A program made the position numbers and the translations under genes. 64,000 nucleotides of DNA from Streptomyces showdoensis (GTDB taxonomy: Bacteria; Actinomycetota; Actinomycetes; Streptomycetales; Streptomycetaceae). Each line of letters starts with the position of its first letter. Positions within the stretch are counted from its first letter, which is position 1. Of this stretch, positions 15,568-24,065 are shown in pieces. A model generated the notes under the pieces. The model was not told the origin of the DNA. It made no database searches and saw nothing but the letters and a program-made list of their open reading frames with translations. The stretch is taken from NCBI RefSeq assembly GCF_039535475.1, contig NZ_BAAAXG010000026.1, positions 1,984,001 through 2,048,000 of the forward strand, read 5' to 3'.

Positions 15568-15978
15568 TCAGCCGTGTTCGTGGCCCCAGTCCTTGCAGAG
15601 GGACCAGATGACGAAGACGGAGACGGCGATCAGGATCAGGGCCCACCAGGGGGTGTAGGGCAGCCACATGAAGTTGGCGATGATCGTGAGGGAGGCGATG
15701 GCGACGCCGGCCGCGCGGGCCCAGCTCATGCCCTTCAGGAGGCCCAGGCCGACGATGACGGCGAGGATGCCGAGGATCAGGTGGATCCAGCCCCACGAGG
15801 TCAGGTCGAACTTGAAGACGTAGTCGCCGACCCGGGTGTAGACATCGTCCTTCGCGATGGCCGCGATGCCCTGGAAGATGTCCAGGACGCCCACGACGGT
15901 CAGCACGACGCCTCCGAAGAGGGTGCCTCCCGACGCCCACTTCTCGGACGTGCTCCTCGCCTGCGGTTGTGCGGTCAT
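15568..15978 (-). CDS. Four-helix membrane protein (DUF7144-like)
   Basis: 136-aa integral membrane protein starting at ATG 15978 after AAGGAGCAGGAC. The four hydrophobic segments are GGVVLTVVGVLDIFQGIAAI, WIHLILGILAVIVGLGLLKG, AAGVAIASLTIIANFMWL and ALILIAVSVFVIWSL. This layout matches a family of small actinomycete membrane proteins. No catalytic residues are obvious. It is the last gene of a leftward group of four small genes (15568-17203), probably an operon, in which SHOCT and DUF6325-like proteins suggest envelope or stress functions. Confidence 0.8.
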   Translation of the reverse strand: MTAQPQARSTSEKWASGGTLFGGVVLTVVGVLDIFQGIAAIAKDDVYTRVGDYVFKFDLTSWGWIHLILGILAVIVGLGLLKGMSWARAAGVAIASLTIIANFMWLPYTPWWALILIAVSVFVIWSLCKDWGHEHG

Positions 15979-16007
15979 GTCCTGCTCCTTCTCCGATCGC
16001 GGGCGCG

Positions 16008-16328
16008 TCAGCGCCTGAGGATCCGGTCCTTTCCCAGGGCGAATTCCTCGTCCGACAGCACGCCCTGCTCATGGAGCTTCCCGAGGCGTTCGAGGCTGCT
16101 GATCGCTTCGTCCGTCAGGTCCGCGCCGGCCGGTGCCGGGGCCGGCGGTGCCTGGGGCATGGCGGCGGGTTCCGGGGCGGGCGGGGGTTGTTGGGCCGCC
16201 GCCCGTTCGGCCTGGCGGCGGGCGACGCGGTTGGAGACCGCGGTCGCCGTGCCGGCCGCCACGGCCGTCCTGGCGGCGACGCCGATCAGACCGGGGCGCC
16301 CCTCGCGCCTGAGGCCACGACCCAGCAT
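16008..16328 (-). CDS. SHOCT-domain protein
   Basis: 106-aa protein. The N-terminal part is basic (MLGRGLRREGRPG) with a hydrophobic VAARTAVAAGTATAV stretch, and the middle is Pro/Ala-rich. The C-terminus is a SHOCT domain (ISSLERLGKLHEQGVLSDEEF), a short helical oligomerisation motif usually tethered to other domains. I prefer ATG 16328, 11-12 bases after GGAGAAGG, over the GTG at 16337, which is too close to that site. It is nearly adjacent to the DUF6325-like gene upstream. Confidence 0.82.
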   Translation of the reverse strand: MLGRGLRREGRPGLIGVAARTAVAAGTATAVSNRVARRQAERAAAQQPPPAPEPAAMPQAPPAPAPAGADLTDEAISSLERLGKLHEQGVLSDEEFALGKDRILRR

Positions 16329-16347
16329 GCTGCTCACCTTCTCCTCG

Positions 16348-16767
16348 TCAGGCGGCGTCCTCGTACGCCCGCTCCACCGCTTCGGCGGGGATCCGCTCGT
16401 GGGCGAGGAGTTCCCCGCCCGCCCGCCGTATCGCCCCGGTGATCCCGGCGGCCCAGGTGTCCTCCCACAGGAGGACCGCGGCCGACGAGTCCGGCGCGAG
16501 TTCCTCGGCGATCAGGGCCAGGTCCTCCTGGCTGAACAGTCCGCCGATCTCCCCGTCGATGTCGTCGAACACCGACGCCTCCGAGGGGTCCAGCGCGTCG
16601 AGCTCGACGTACGTCACCGATCCGTCGGCCTCCTTCTTCACGAAGGTCAGGTCCAGGATCCGTACCGTGCCGCCGGCCACCAGGTTCCGCAGCTCCGGGG
16701 CGATCTCGCCCCGGAAGCGGTTCCCGGGAAAGGCGATGACGACGTACTCGACCGGTCCTACGTCCAT
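16348..16767 (-). CDS. DUF6325-like protein
   Basis: 139-aa soluble protein beginning MDVGPVEYVVIAFPGNRF. The pattern matches a DUF1269/DUF6325 type of small regulator-like protein: a predicted alpha/beta core followed by FSQEDLALIAEELAPDSSAAVLLWEDTWA and a terminal helix with GGELLAHERIP. These often sit beside SHOCT proteins, as here. No enzyme motif is present. Its role is unknown, possibly sensing or modulating membrane partners. Confidence 0.8.
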   Translation of the reverse strand: MDVGPVEYVVIAFPGNRFRGEIAPELRNLVAGGTVRILDLTFVKKEADGSVTYVELDALDPSEASVFDDIDGEIGGLFSQEDLALIAEELAPDSSAAVLLWEDTWAAGITGAIRRAGGELLAHERIPAEAVERAYEDAA

Positions 16768-16801
16768 GTCCGCGCACCCTCTCCGTCCACGTGCCGCACC
16801 C

Positions 16802-17203
16802 TCAGCCGGACAGCACCTTCTCCTTCGCGCGCGCGTACTCCTCCGGCGAGATGTCGCCGCGGTCCTTCAGCTCGGCCAGCTTCGCGAGCTGGTCGGCGTG
16901 GCCGGCGCCCGGCTGTTCGTTCGCGGTCGCGGCGGCCCGGATGTACTCCTGGAACTCCCGCTCGTTGCTGCGGGCCCGCTGCATCTCGCGCATGCCCATG
17001 TCCTTGCCGCGGGCGATGAGGTAGACGAAGCAGCCCAGGAACGGCAGGAGGACGACGAAGGCGGTCCAGCCCGCCTTGCCCCAGCCGCTCATCCCGTCGT
17101 CGCGGAAGATGTCGCCGATGATCCGGAAGAGCAGCATGAACCAGAGGATCCACAGGAAGACCCACATGATGGTCCAGAAGGTGTTCAGGAGGGGATAGTC
17201 CAT
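16802..17203 (-). CDS. PLDc_N / SHOCT membrane protein
   Basis: 133-aa protein and the first gene of the leftward group. The N-terminal half has two transmembrane helices (FWTIMWVFLWILWFMLLFRI and AFVVLLPFLGCFVYLIARG) of the phospholipase D nuclease N-terminal type. The C-terminus is a SHOCT motif (QLAKLAELKDRGDISPEEYA). It lacks HKD catalytic motifs, so it is not an active phospholipase. Similar proteins are common in stress regulons of Streptomyces. The ATG is preceded by GAGGAGGACGACC. Confidence 0.87.
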   Translation of the reverse strand: MDYPLLNTFWTIMWVFLWILWFMLLFRIIGDIFRDDGMSGWGKAGWTAFVVLLPFLGCFVYLIARGKDMGMREMQRARSNEREFQEYIRAAATANEQPGAGHADQLAKLAELKDRGDISPEEYARAKEKVLSG

Positions 17204-17336
17204 GGTCGTCCTCCTCGGTGGGCGACATCACGAAGCCCGGGGACCGTGTGAAGTCCGCTCTTTTCATTCTCGCCCGGGCGGGGTTTGATCGCACTCGCGG
17301 AAAGATCGCGAGTGGAGCGCACGGAGGGGGAGCGGC

Positions 17337-17990
17337 GTGGAGGTCACCGAGCGGACGCGGTTGCGGCGCATGCGGGAGAAGGGGAGCCACCGGCGGGAGG
17401 ACCTGGACGCGGTGCTCGGCGCCGGCTTCCTCTGTCACCTCGGGGTCGTGGTGGACGGGGCGCCGATGGTCGTGCCGACCGTGTACGGGGTCGAGGGCGA
17501 CGTGCTGTACGTGCACGGGTCCGTCGCGAGCCGGAGTCTGGTGCGGGCGCCGGACGGGGTCGTGTGCGTGACGGTCACGCACGTGGACGGCCTGGTGCTC
17601 GCCCGGTCCGTGTTCGAGCACGGGGTGAACTACCGCTGCGCGATGGTCTACGGCGTCCCGCGGATCGTCACCGACCCCGAGGAGAAGCTGCGCGGGCTGC
17701 GGGCCCTGACCGAGCGCTCGACGCCGGGACAGTGGGAGTACGCCCGCCGGCCGAGCCGCAAGGAGCTGGCCGCGACCTCCCTCGTCGCGCTCGATCTCAC
17801 CGAGGCCTCGGTGAAGGTCGCGAGCGGGCCGCCGGACGACGGGGACTCGCCCGATGCCGAGCTGGGGCTGTGGGCGGGCGTGCTGCCGCTCGTCACCTCC
17901 TTCGGCACCCCGGTCGCCGATCCGGCCCTGCCCGTCGACATCCGGACACCCGCGCACATCGCGGACCGGGCGGGACGCCCCCTCGGCTAG
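17337..17990 (+). CDS. Pyridoxamine 5'-phosphate oxidase family flavin protein
   Basis: 217-aa split-barrel flavin-binding protein. GTG start at 17337 follows a purine-rich GAGGGGGAGCGG. Features include the N-terminal VLGAGFLCHLGVVVDGAPMVVPT and LYVHGSVASR, which is the FMN-phosphate side of many PNPOx-like or nitroimidazole-resistance proteins, followed by VTHVDGLVLARSVFEHGVNYRCAMVYG. It is probably an FMN- or F420-linked oxidoreductase of unknown substrate, not true PdxH. It is divergent from the membrane gene at 17203. Confidence 0.88.
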   Translation: MEVTERTRLRRMREKGSHRREDLDAVLGAGFLCHLGVVVDGAPMVVPTVYGVEGDVLYVHGSVASRSLVRAPDGVVCVTVTHVDGLVLARSVFEHGVNYRCAMVYGVPRIVTDPEEKLRGLRALTERSTPGQWEYARRPSRKELAATSLVALDLTEASVKVASGPPDDGDSPDAELGLWAGVLPLVTSFGTPVADPALPVDIRTPAHIADRAGRPLG

Positions 17991-18252
17991 GCCATGACCG
18001 GGTGGCGGCGCGGACCGGCGGGGGGCCGAATCGGTCAGGCTACCCCTGATCACGGGCCCGGCCGAGGCCCCGGCTGACGTTCATTTATTTTTCATCATTC
18101 GGCGGTCGGTTCCCGTGCGCCCGGTTTCTAAACCTGGTTTTTACGCAGTATCCAGTAAGGCTCCCGTCCTGTAATGTCACTCACCCGAAAGGGTGCCCTG
18201 AACTCCTCACCGGAAATGACCACTCCGGGGCCGACTGATTCGGGGCGATCGC
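17991..18252. other. Control region left of the peptide cluster
   Basis: About 260 bases without a gene, more A/T-rich than its surroundings (for example 18078-18100 and 18121-18150). GGTTTCTAAACC is a short palindrome followed by a T-run, a possible weak terminator or operator. It should contain the promoter of the regulator at 18253; I could not place -10/-35 boxes with confidence. Confidence 0.4.
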
Positions 18253-19329
18253 ATGGTTCGAAAGATCGACCCGATGACTGAAGGTGAGAAAATGGGGGGC
18301 TTCGCCGACCCGTGCGGAGGGACGCGTCAGGGCGCCGGGCTCTCGTCGCTCGCGTCGCTGATCGGGCAGGACGAGACCTGCGTCGACGTCTACCGGCTCG
18401 TGATCACCCAACCGGGGTGGGGGATCGCCGAGATCGCCGCCGAGCTGGGGGCGGCCGAATCGACCGTCCGCGGCTGTCTGGACAAACTCGCCGAACTGTC
18501 CATGCTCTATCCCGCGAAGGACGCCACCGACGTCGCCCCGATAAGTCCGGAAGTGGGCCTCGCCGCCTACATTCACCGGCGGGAAACCGAAATCCATTCG
18601 CAACAGCTGGAGTTGGCCGCCGTGCGGGCCGCCACCGCCGAGCTCACCGCGATCTACGCCTCCCAGCGCGCCCGGCACGGCAATGCCGGCCTGGAGCAGC
18701 TGGAGGGCGTCAACGAGGTGCGCGCCCGGCTGTCCGAACTCGCCCGGCACGCCACCACCGAGATCCTCGCCTTCATGCCCGGCGGCGCCCAGAGCCCCGA
18801 GGCGCTGGAGGCGAGCCGGCCGCTGGACGAGCAGAGCCTGTCCGCCGGGGTGGCGCTGCGCACCATCTACCTCGACAGCGTCCGCAACGACCGGGCCACC
18901 ACCGAGTACGCCCGCTGGCTCTCCGAGCTCGGCGGCGAGATCAGGACGACGCCCTCGCTGCCGCTGCGCATGCTCATCGCCGACCGGAACGTCGCGCTCC
19001 TCCCGGTCAGCCCCGAGGACACCCGGGCCGGGGCCGTCATCCTGCGCGCCCCCGGGGTCGTCACCGCCCTCCTCGCCCTCTTCGAGATGGTGTGGGAGAG
19101 CGCCGCGCCGCTGCACGGGAAGCAGCAGCCCGCGGCCGACGAACCCACCCAGCAGGAGATCGAGTTGCTCCGGCTGCTGCAGAAGGGACACACCGACGAG
19201 GTGGCCGCCCGCAAGCTGGGTCTCTCGCTGCGCACCGCGCGCCGGATGATGTCCACGATCTCCCAACGCCTGGGCGCCCGCAGCCGGTTCGAGACGGGGG
19301 TTCTGGCCGAAAGGGCCGGCTGGCTCTGA
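18253..19329 (+). CDS. TrmB-like/LuxR-type pathway regulator
   Basis: 358-aa regulator. The N-terminal part (about 33-90) is a TrmB/winged-helix-like HTH: GWGIAEIAAELGAAESTVRGCLDKLAELSML. The middle is a phospholipase-D-like effector fold seen in TrmB relatives. The C-terminus is a LuxR-type helix-turn-helix: EIELLRLLQKGHTDEVAARKLGLSLRTARRMMSTISQRLGA. No receiver domain is present. This architecture is common for cluster-situated regulators in Streptomyces. It is the first gene of the cluster and the best candidate to bind the 32-bp sites at 19921 and 38319. The start is uncertain: ATG 18292 has a better Shine-Dalgarno (AAGGTGAG) than ATG 18253. Confidence 0.85.
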   Translation: MVRKIDPMTEGEKMGGFADPCGGTRQGAGLSSLASLIGQDETCVDVYRLVITQPGWGIAEIAAELGAAESTVRGCLDKLAELSMLYPAKDATDVAPISPEVGLAAYIHRRETEIHSQQLELAAVRAATAELTAIYASQRARHGNAGLEQLEGVNEVRARLSELARHATTEILAFMPGGAQSPEALEASRPLDEQSLSAGVALRTIYLDSVRNDRATTEYARWLSELGGEIRTTPSLPLRMLIADRNVALLPVSPEDTRAGAVILRAPGVVTALLALFEMVWESAAPLHGKQQPAADEPTQQEIELLRLLQKGHTDEVAARKLGLSLRTARRMMSTISQRLGARSRFETGVLAERAGWL

Positions 19330-19409
19330 CCCTTCGCCGTATACGGTCGCCGCACCCGGCGTCGTATGCGGCACCGTAAGCGGCCGTCGTATACGGTCCG
19401 AACATTACA

Positions 19410-19440
19410 AAGGGCTCACCGGATATCGGTGGGCCCTTTG
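19410..19440 (+). terminator. Terminator after the pathway regulator
   Basis: AAAGGGCTCACCG pairs with CGGTGGGCCCTTT (one G-U pair) around a GATAT loop and ends in TTTG. It separates the regulator from the next small gene. Confidence 0.8.
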
Positions 19441-19508
19441 CTGCCATGGCATCAAGCTGCCCCGGAGAACGCTCCGAAGCCCGGTATGCGACTGGGATTC
19501 TCTCTGCC

Positions 19509-19823
19509 ATGTACGCCATCCATCTCGACCTCCCGCCCGGTGAATTCGGGCAGGCGCGGATCGATCTCGACGATCTCGCCCGGGTGGTCCCCCAGGTCTC
19601 CAGATGCCACGTGGAGCACGTCTACCGGACGGTCTTCTACGTATCCGCCGGCTCCGCCCCCGAGGCCGGCACCGGGGTCCTCGCCGCGGTACAGCACCTG
19701 CTCCTGCGCCCGCCGCCCTCCGGCCGGGTGCGGGTGGAGCTGCGGGTTCCGCGCGAGGGCCGGGACATCGGGCTCTGTCATGGCGTCGTCTCCGTCGTCG
19801 AGGACGCCGGACTTCCGCTCTGA
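19509..19823 (+). CDS. Conserved-looking hypothetical protein (104 aa)
   Basis: Starts MYAIHLDLPPGEFGQ and has normal Streptomyces codon bias, so the frame is likely real. The sequence alternates short hydrophobic strands with a single Cys/His pair (RCHVEHVYRTVFYVS) and no recognised motif. It could be a small alpha/beta protein. It lies between the regulator and the first biosynthetic gene in the same direction. The frame extends upstream to an ATG at 19446, but that begins just after a terminator; neither start has a strong Shine-Dalgarno. I do not recognise it. Confidence 0.6.
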   Translation: MYAIHLDLPPGEFGQARIDLDDLARVVPQVSRCHVEHVYRTVFYVSAGSAPEAGTGVLAAVQHLLLRPPPSGRVRVELRVPREGRDIGLCHGVVSVVEDAGLPL

Positions 19824-19920
19824 GGCCGCCCGGGGCCCGTGCGCCCGGCGGCCGGCCCGCCCCCACCGGCCGCCCCGCCACACCCGTGCGGCCCCCGTGC
19901 CGCCACCGCCCCGCGGCTCC

Positions 19921-19952
19921 TGGCCACTTGCAGCCACTGCACCTTGGTGCCA
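19921..19952 (+). promoter_or_regulatory. Cluster operator, copy 1 (32-bp box)
   Basis: This 32-bp sequence is identical to 38319-38350. It contains two inverted repeats, TGCAG-CCA-CTGCA and GCACC-TT-GGTGC. It lies 11 bases upstream of a TTGTAG hexamer and in front of the NRPS operon. It is probably the activator site for the regulator at 18253. Confidence 0.75.
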
Positions 19953-19963
19953 CCGCGCATCCC

Positions 19964-19992
19964 TTGTAGGGCCCTCCCGCTCCTGACACATT
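19964..19992 (+). promoter_or_regulatory. Predicted promoter of the NRPS operon
   Basis: TTGTAG (19964-19969) and CACATT (19987-19992) are separated by 17 bases. The copy at 38361 has TTGTAG and CAGATT with an 18-base spacer. Conservation of both hexamers between otherwise diverged sequences supports the assignment. It implies a leader of about 110 bases before the gene at 20112. Confidence 0.55.
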
Positions 19993-20111
19993 CGAGAAGG
20001 CCAGCGCGTTCCCGCCGAATTCCGCCTCCCGCATTCTCGGTCTTCCGCTGCCTTCGTTGCCGTCGTCGTATTCCCTGTCCTCGTTCATTTCTGGGAAAGG
20101 TATTCCGTCCA

Positions 20112-21923
20112 ATGAAACCCGGTGTCACCCTCCACGAGAATTTCGAGCGGACCGCCTCCCGTTTCCCGGAATCCGTCGCCGTCACCGACGGCCGCACCCA
20201 GCTCACCTACCGCGAGCTGGACGAGCGGGCCGAGCGTCTCGCCGGGGCGCTGCGGGCCGCCGGTGCGGGGCGGGACCAGCGGGTCGGGCTCTGCGTCGAG
20301 CGGGGTGCGGAGCTGGTCGTCGGACTGCTCGGCATCCTGAAGGCCGGGGCCGGTTACGTACCGGTCGACCCCGCCTACCCGGCCGAGCGCCGCGAGTTCG
20401 TCCTCGGCCACTGCGACTCCGGTCTGGTCGTCGCCCACGCCGCGACCGCCCCCCTCGTCGAGGGCCGCCGGGTCGTCCGGGTGGACGCGCTGCCGGAGAC
20501 CGTCACCGAGGCGCCGGCCGGGCACCAGGCCGCGGACGCCGAGAGCCTCGCGTACGTCATCTTCACCTCCGGTTCGACGGGCGAGCCCAAGGGCGTCGAG
20601 ATCGAACACCGCAACGCGGTCCGGCTGTTCACCGCCACCGCCCCGGTCTTCGCCTTCGACGAGACCGACGTGTGGACCAACTTCCACTCCACCGCCTTCG
20701 ACTTCTCCGTCTGGGAGATCTGGGGCGCGCTGTTCTTCGGCGGCCGCCTGGTGATCGTCGACCGCGACACCGCCCGCGACCCGCAGGCCTTCCTCACGCT
20801 GCTGCGCCGCGAGCGCGTCACCGTGCTCAACCAGACGCCCTCGGCGTTCCGGAACCTCATCAACGTCGACGAGGGGCAGCCGCTCGACCTGCGGTACGTC
20901 GTCTTCGGCGGCGAGAAGCTGGACTACCGCTCGCTGAAGCCCTGGGTGGAGCGCCACGGCATCGAGACCCCCGCGCTCGTCAACATGTACGGCATCACCG
21001 AGACCACGGTGCACGTCACCTGGAAGGTCATCGGCGAGGCCGACCTGTCCGGCGAGGGCGACAGCCTCATCGGCAAGCCCATCGCCGACCTGCGGCTCGC
21101 CGTCCTCGACGAGCAGGGAGCGGAGCTCCCGATCGGCACCGAGGGCGGGCTGCACGTGGCCGGCGCCGGTGTCGCCCGCGGCTACCTGGGCCACCCGGAG
21201 CTGACCGCCGCCCGCTTCGTCGAGCGGACCCTGGCCGACGGCACCACCGAGCGCTGGTACGACTCCGGCGACCGCGGCGTGCAGATCGCCCCGGGCCAGT
21301 TCGCCTACGCCGGCCGCGCCGACCGCCAGGTGAAGATCCGCGGCTACCGCGTCGAGCCCGGCGAGATCGAGGCCGTGCTCCAGCAGCACGCCGCCGTCCG
21401 CGACGCGGTCGTCCTCGTCGCCGACTTCGGCTCCGGCGACCCGCGCCTGGTGGCCTACCCGCTGGTCGAGGCCGGCACCGACGCCGAGGCGCTCGCCGCC
21501 GAGCTGAAGGAGGCCGTGGCGGCCGCGCTGCCCGCGTACATGGCGCCGTCCACGTACCTCGCCATCGACGAGCTCCCGGTCACCGTCAACGGCAAGCTCG
21601 ACGAGAGCGTGCTGCGCAAGCGCCTGGAGGTCCAGCTCGCCGAGGCCGCCGACAGCGCCCGTGAGCAGAGCGCGGCCGGCGGCTCCGTGGAGGACGCGCT
21701 GCGCGGCATCTGGGCCGAGGTCCTCGGCACGGACGCGGCCGCGATCGCGGACGGCGACGAGTTCTTCGACCTCGGCGGCACCTCGTTCTCCCTGATCCAC
21801 ATGCTCAGCGTCGTCAACGACCGCTACCGGCTGAGCCTCAACGTCGGGACGCTCGCCGAGGGCGCGAACATCGCCGCCCTCGCCGCCGCCGTCCAGAACC
21901 AGCTCGCCCTCACCTCCCGCTAG
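20112..21923 (+). CDS. Free-standing NRPS A-T protein, predicted to load L-threonine (SyrB1-like)
   Basis: 603-aa adenylation plus carrier protein. The A domain has core motifs [30 protein letters not shown] and NGKLDE. Reading the ten-residue pocket by alignment with GrsA gives D-F-W-N-V-G-M-V-H-K, one residue from the classic Thr code (Ile at the fifth position). The carrier serine is in [11 protein letters not shown]. There is no C domain. SyrB1 of the syringomycin pathway has the same make-up and holds Thr for chlorination; here the next gene is a SyrB2 homologue. ATG 20112 is preceded by GGGAAAGG at a long spacing. First gene of the operon controlled by the 32-bp box. Confidence 0.94.
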   Translation: MKPGVTLHENFERTASRFPESVAVTDGRTQLTYRELDERAERLAGALRAAGAGRDQRVGLCVERGAELVVGLLGILKAGAGYVPVDPAYPAERREFVLGHCDSGLVVAHAATAPLVEGRRVVRVDALPETVTEAPAGHQAADAESLAYVIFTSGSTGEPKGVEIEHRNAVRLFTATAPVFAFDETDVWTNFHSTAFDFSVWEIWGALFFGGRLVIVDRDTARDPQAFLTLLRRERVTVLNQTPSAFRNLINVDEGQPLDLRYVVFGGEKLDYRSLKPWVERHGIETPALVNMYGITETTVHVTWKVIGEADLSGEGDSLIGKPIADLRLAVLDEQGAELPIGTEGGLHVAGAGVARGYLGHPELTAARFVERTLADGTTERWYDSGDRGVQIAPGQFAYAGRADRQVKIRGYRVEPGEIEAVLQQHAAVRDAVVLVADFGSGDPRLVAYPLVEAGTDAEALAAELKEAVAAALPAYMAPSTYLAIDELPVTVNGKLDESVLRKRLEVQLAEAADSAREQSAAGGSVEDALRGIWAEVLGTDAAAIADGDEFFDLGGTSFSLIHMLSVVNDRYRLSLNVGTLAEGANIAALAAAVQNQLALTSR

Positions 21924-21934
21924 GAGACCAGGAC

Positions 21935-22885
21935 ATGACCACCGAAGCCACCGAGAACACCGAGACCCGGACGTCGTTCGCGCTCTCCCCGGAGGAGATC
22001 GAGCAGTTCCACCGCCAGGGCTTCATCGGCCCGTTCACCCTCTACACGCCGGAGGAGATGAAGGCGCAGTGGCGCAAGACGCGCCTCCAGCTGCTGGACC
22101 GCAGCGACGCCGTCTACCCGGACGACGCGCTGGCCGGCGCCACCAACATCTCCAACTACGACCGTCACCTCGACAACGACTTCCTCGCCTCCCACATCGG
22201 GCGCCCCGAGATCGTCGACCGGGTGAACTCCATCCTCGGCCCGGACGTCATCTGCTGGCGCACCGAGTTCTTCCCGAAGCACCCGGGTGACGAGGGCACC
22301 GACTGGCACCAGGCGGACACCTTCGCCAACGCGTCGGGCACCCCGCAGATCCTGTGGCCGGACAACTCCGACTTCGGCGGCACCATCACCGTCTGGTCGG
22401 CGTTCACCGAGGCCGCCGTCGAGAACGGCTGCCTGCAGTTCATCCCCGGCACGCACGAGTCGATGAACTACGACGAGACCAAGCGGATGCACTACGACCC
22501 CAACTCGATCAACTCGGTCGACAAGGACGGCATCCGCCGCGGCTTCTTCGGCTACGACTACCGCCAGCTGCAGAAGGACCCGAACTGGACCCCCGACGAG
22601 GACCAGGCCGTCTCGCAGGTCATGCGCCCGGGCCAGTTCATCATCTTCTGGTCGACGCTGATGCACGCCTCGCACCCGCACGAGGGCAAGACCAACGAGA
22701 TGCGGATGGGCTTCGCCTCCCGCTACGTGCCCTCCACGGTCACCGTCTACCCGGACAGCGACCACATCGAGGAGTACGGCGGCCGCATCAGCCTGGACCG
22801 CTACGGCTCCGTCCTGGTCAGCGGCGAGAACAAGAACGCCGACAACCGCATGGTCACGGAGACCACCCGGGGGAAGAAGTTCTGA
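21935..22885 (+). CDS. Non-haem iron/2-oxoglutarate halogenase acting on carrier-bound Thr (SyrB2-like)
   Basis: 316-aa chlorinase. The iron site reads DWHQADTF, with His125 and Ala127 in place of the Asp/Glu of hydroxylases. This swap opens the site for chloride. The second iron ligand is His244 in LMHASHPH. The spacing (119 residues) is the same as SyrB2 His116/His235. Long stretches match SyrB2 as I know it (for example [33 protein letters not shown]). Expected reaction: Thr-S-carrier to 4-chloro-Thr-S-carrier using Fe(II), 2-oxoglutarate, O2 and chloride. Free 4-chlorothreonine with a similar enzyme is known from Streptomyces. It ends one base before the next start. Confidence 0.96.
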   Translation: MTTEATENTETRTSFALSPEEIEQFHRQGFIGPFTLYTPEEMKAQWRKTRLQLLDRSDAVYPDDALAGATNISNYDRHLDNDFLASHIGRPEIVDRVNSILGPDVICWRTEFFPKHPGDEGTDWHQADTFANASGTPQILWPDNSDFGGTITVWSAFTEAAVENGCLQFIPGTHESMNYDETKRMHYDPNSINSVDKDGIRRGFFGYDYRQLQKDPNWTPDEDQAVSQVMRPGQFIIFWSTLMHASHPHEGKTNEMRMGFASRYVPSTVTVYPDSDHIEEYGGRISLDRYGSVLVSGENKNADNRMVTETTRGKKF

Positions 22886-22886
22886 C

Positions 22887-24065
22887 ATGACCACCAAGAC
22901 CCTGAGCGTGGTCGAGGTCCTCGAACTGTGCCAGCCGCTGCTCGCCGCGTCGTCGAAGACCCTGCGGGTCTTCCCGGCCGGCGAGCGGGCCTCGGAGGAG
23001 TACTCCGCGGCCGAGGCGGCCCGCTGCAACGAGGTCCTGGCCGCCGTCGGCGACGCGTACGGCCTGGTCGTCCCGTGGTTCGAGGCCGCCGCACCCCAGC
23101 AGCCGTCCGCCCTGGAGGTCGCCCTCAGCACCTATGTCGACCTGGAGCTGGGCAGCTGGCGTCCCGTCGCCGAGAGCTCGGGGCAGCCGGAGGACCTCGC
23201 GGCGGGCCTGTCCGGGCTCGCCGCCGTCCCGGGCCGGCGACTCGTCGAGGCCCCGGGCGTGCCGTCCTTCGAGGCCTTCTCCGCGGGGCCGGCCGGCGAG
23301 GAGGCGATCGTCCTGATCCTGCCCTCCGGCGTGCCGGCCTCGCTGTTCCGGCCCTGGCTGGAGGAGCTGTCCTCGGGCCCGGGCGGCCGGCTGGTCGTCA
23401 CGTACGAGAACCCGTACCTGTTCGGCGGCTGGCGCGGCCTGGACACCCCGGTGGGCGACTTCGCCGAGGAGACCGCCCTGATGGGCGCGCTGCTCACGGA
23501 GTACGGGATCACCCGCGCCCATCTGGTCGGGATCTGCGGCGGGGCTCCGGTCGGCGTCGCCGCGGCGGCCGAGTTCGGCGAGCGGGTGGAGACCCTGACG
23601 GTGCTCCACCCCGACCTGAACTTCGGCGCGGGGGTCATGCGGACCCCGTTCCAGAAGCAGTTCCAGAGCGTGCTCGCCACGGCCGCGGCCGGGGTGGAGA
23701 AGGCCCGGAGCACGCTGAGCCTCTTCCTCGACCCCAACATGCTGTTCGGCGTGGAGCCGCGGCTGGCGCCGTTCATCCTCTACCCGTACGGGGACGTGGA
23801 GCTGTTCCACCGGTACGCGAAGCAGAACTACGCGCTCATGGCGTACGACGCGAACGAGGCGGCCCGGGCGATCACCCAGCGGGTGCTCATCGCCACGAGC
23901 AGCACGGACCGGATGACCCACCCCGACACCGCCCGCCACTTCGGCGACCTGGTGCGGGGCGAGGCCCGGGTCGAGGAGCGGGAGTCGGGCACCCACCACG
24001 ACATCCTGATCCCGGACCCCGAGGTCTACACGATGCTGCGGGAGTTCATCGGCGGTGGCGCGTGA
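22887..24065 (+). CDS. SyrC-like aminoacyl carrier-to-carrier shuttle (cysteine alpha/beta hydrolase fold)
   Basis: 392-aa protein of the SyrC/CmaE type. The nucleophile elbow is GICGG with Cys217 instead of Ser. In SyrC and CmaE such a cysteine takes the amino acid from one carrier and delivers it to another in trans. The following ATTLTVLHP-like strand is here ETLTVLHPDLNFGAG, and the C-terminal histidine lies in SGTHHDILIPDPEV. In this cluster it would move chloro-Thr (or the derived epoxide) from the A-T protein to the T-TE protein at 24884. It starts one base after the halogenase stop; its own stop overlaps the next GTG. Confidence 0.9.
   Translation: MTTKTLSVVEVLELCQPLLAASSKTLRVFPAGERASEEYSAAEAARCNEVLAAVGDAYGLVVPWFEAAAPQQPSALEVALSTYVDLELGSWRPVAESSGQPEDLAAGLSGLAAVPGRRLVEAPGVPSFEAFSAGPAGEEAIVLILPSGVPASLFRPWLEELSSGPGGRLVVTYENPYLFGGWRGLDTPVGDFAEETALMGALLTEYGITRAHLVGICGGAPVGVAAAAEFGERVETLTVLHPDLNFGAGVMRTPFQKQFQSVLATAAAGVEKARSTLSLFLDPNMLFGVEPRLAPFILYPYGDVELFHRYAKQNYALMAYDANEAARAITQRVLIATSSTDRMTHPDTARHFGDLVRGEARVEERESGTHHDILIPDPEVYTMLREFIGGGA

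Noticed and set aside
19337..19400. Direct repeats of CGTATACGGTC after the pathway regulator as an operator
   Set aside because: They lie downstream of the gene and just before a terminator, with no gene start nearby; more likely part of the 3' region.
21935..22885. Annotation as a phytanoyl-CoA/ectoine-type hydroxylase
   Set aside because: The iron-binding acid is replaced by Ala127, which defines halogenases of the SyrB2 type.
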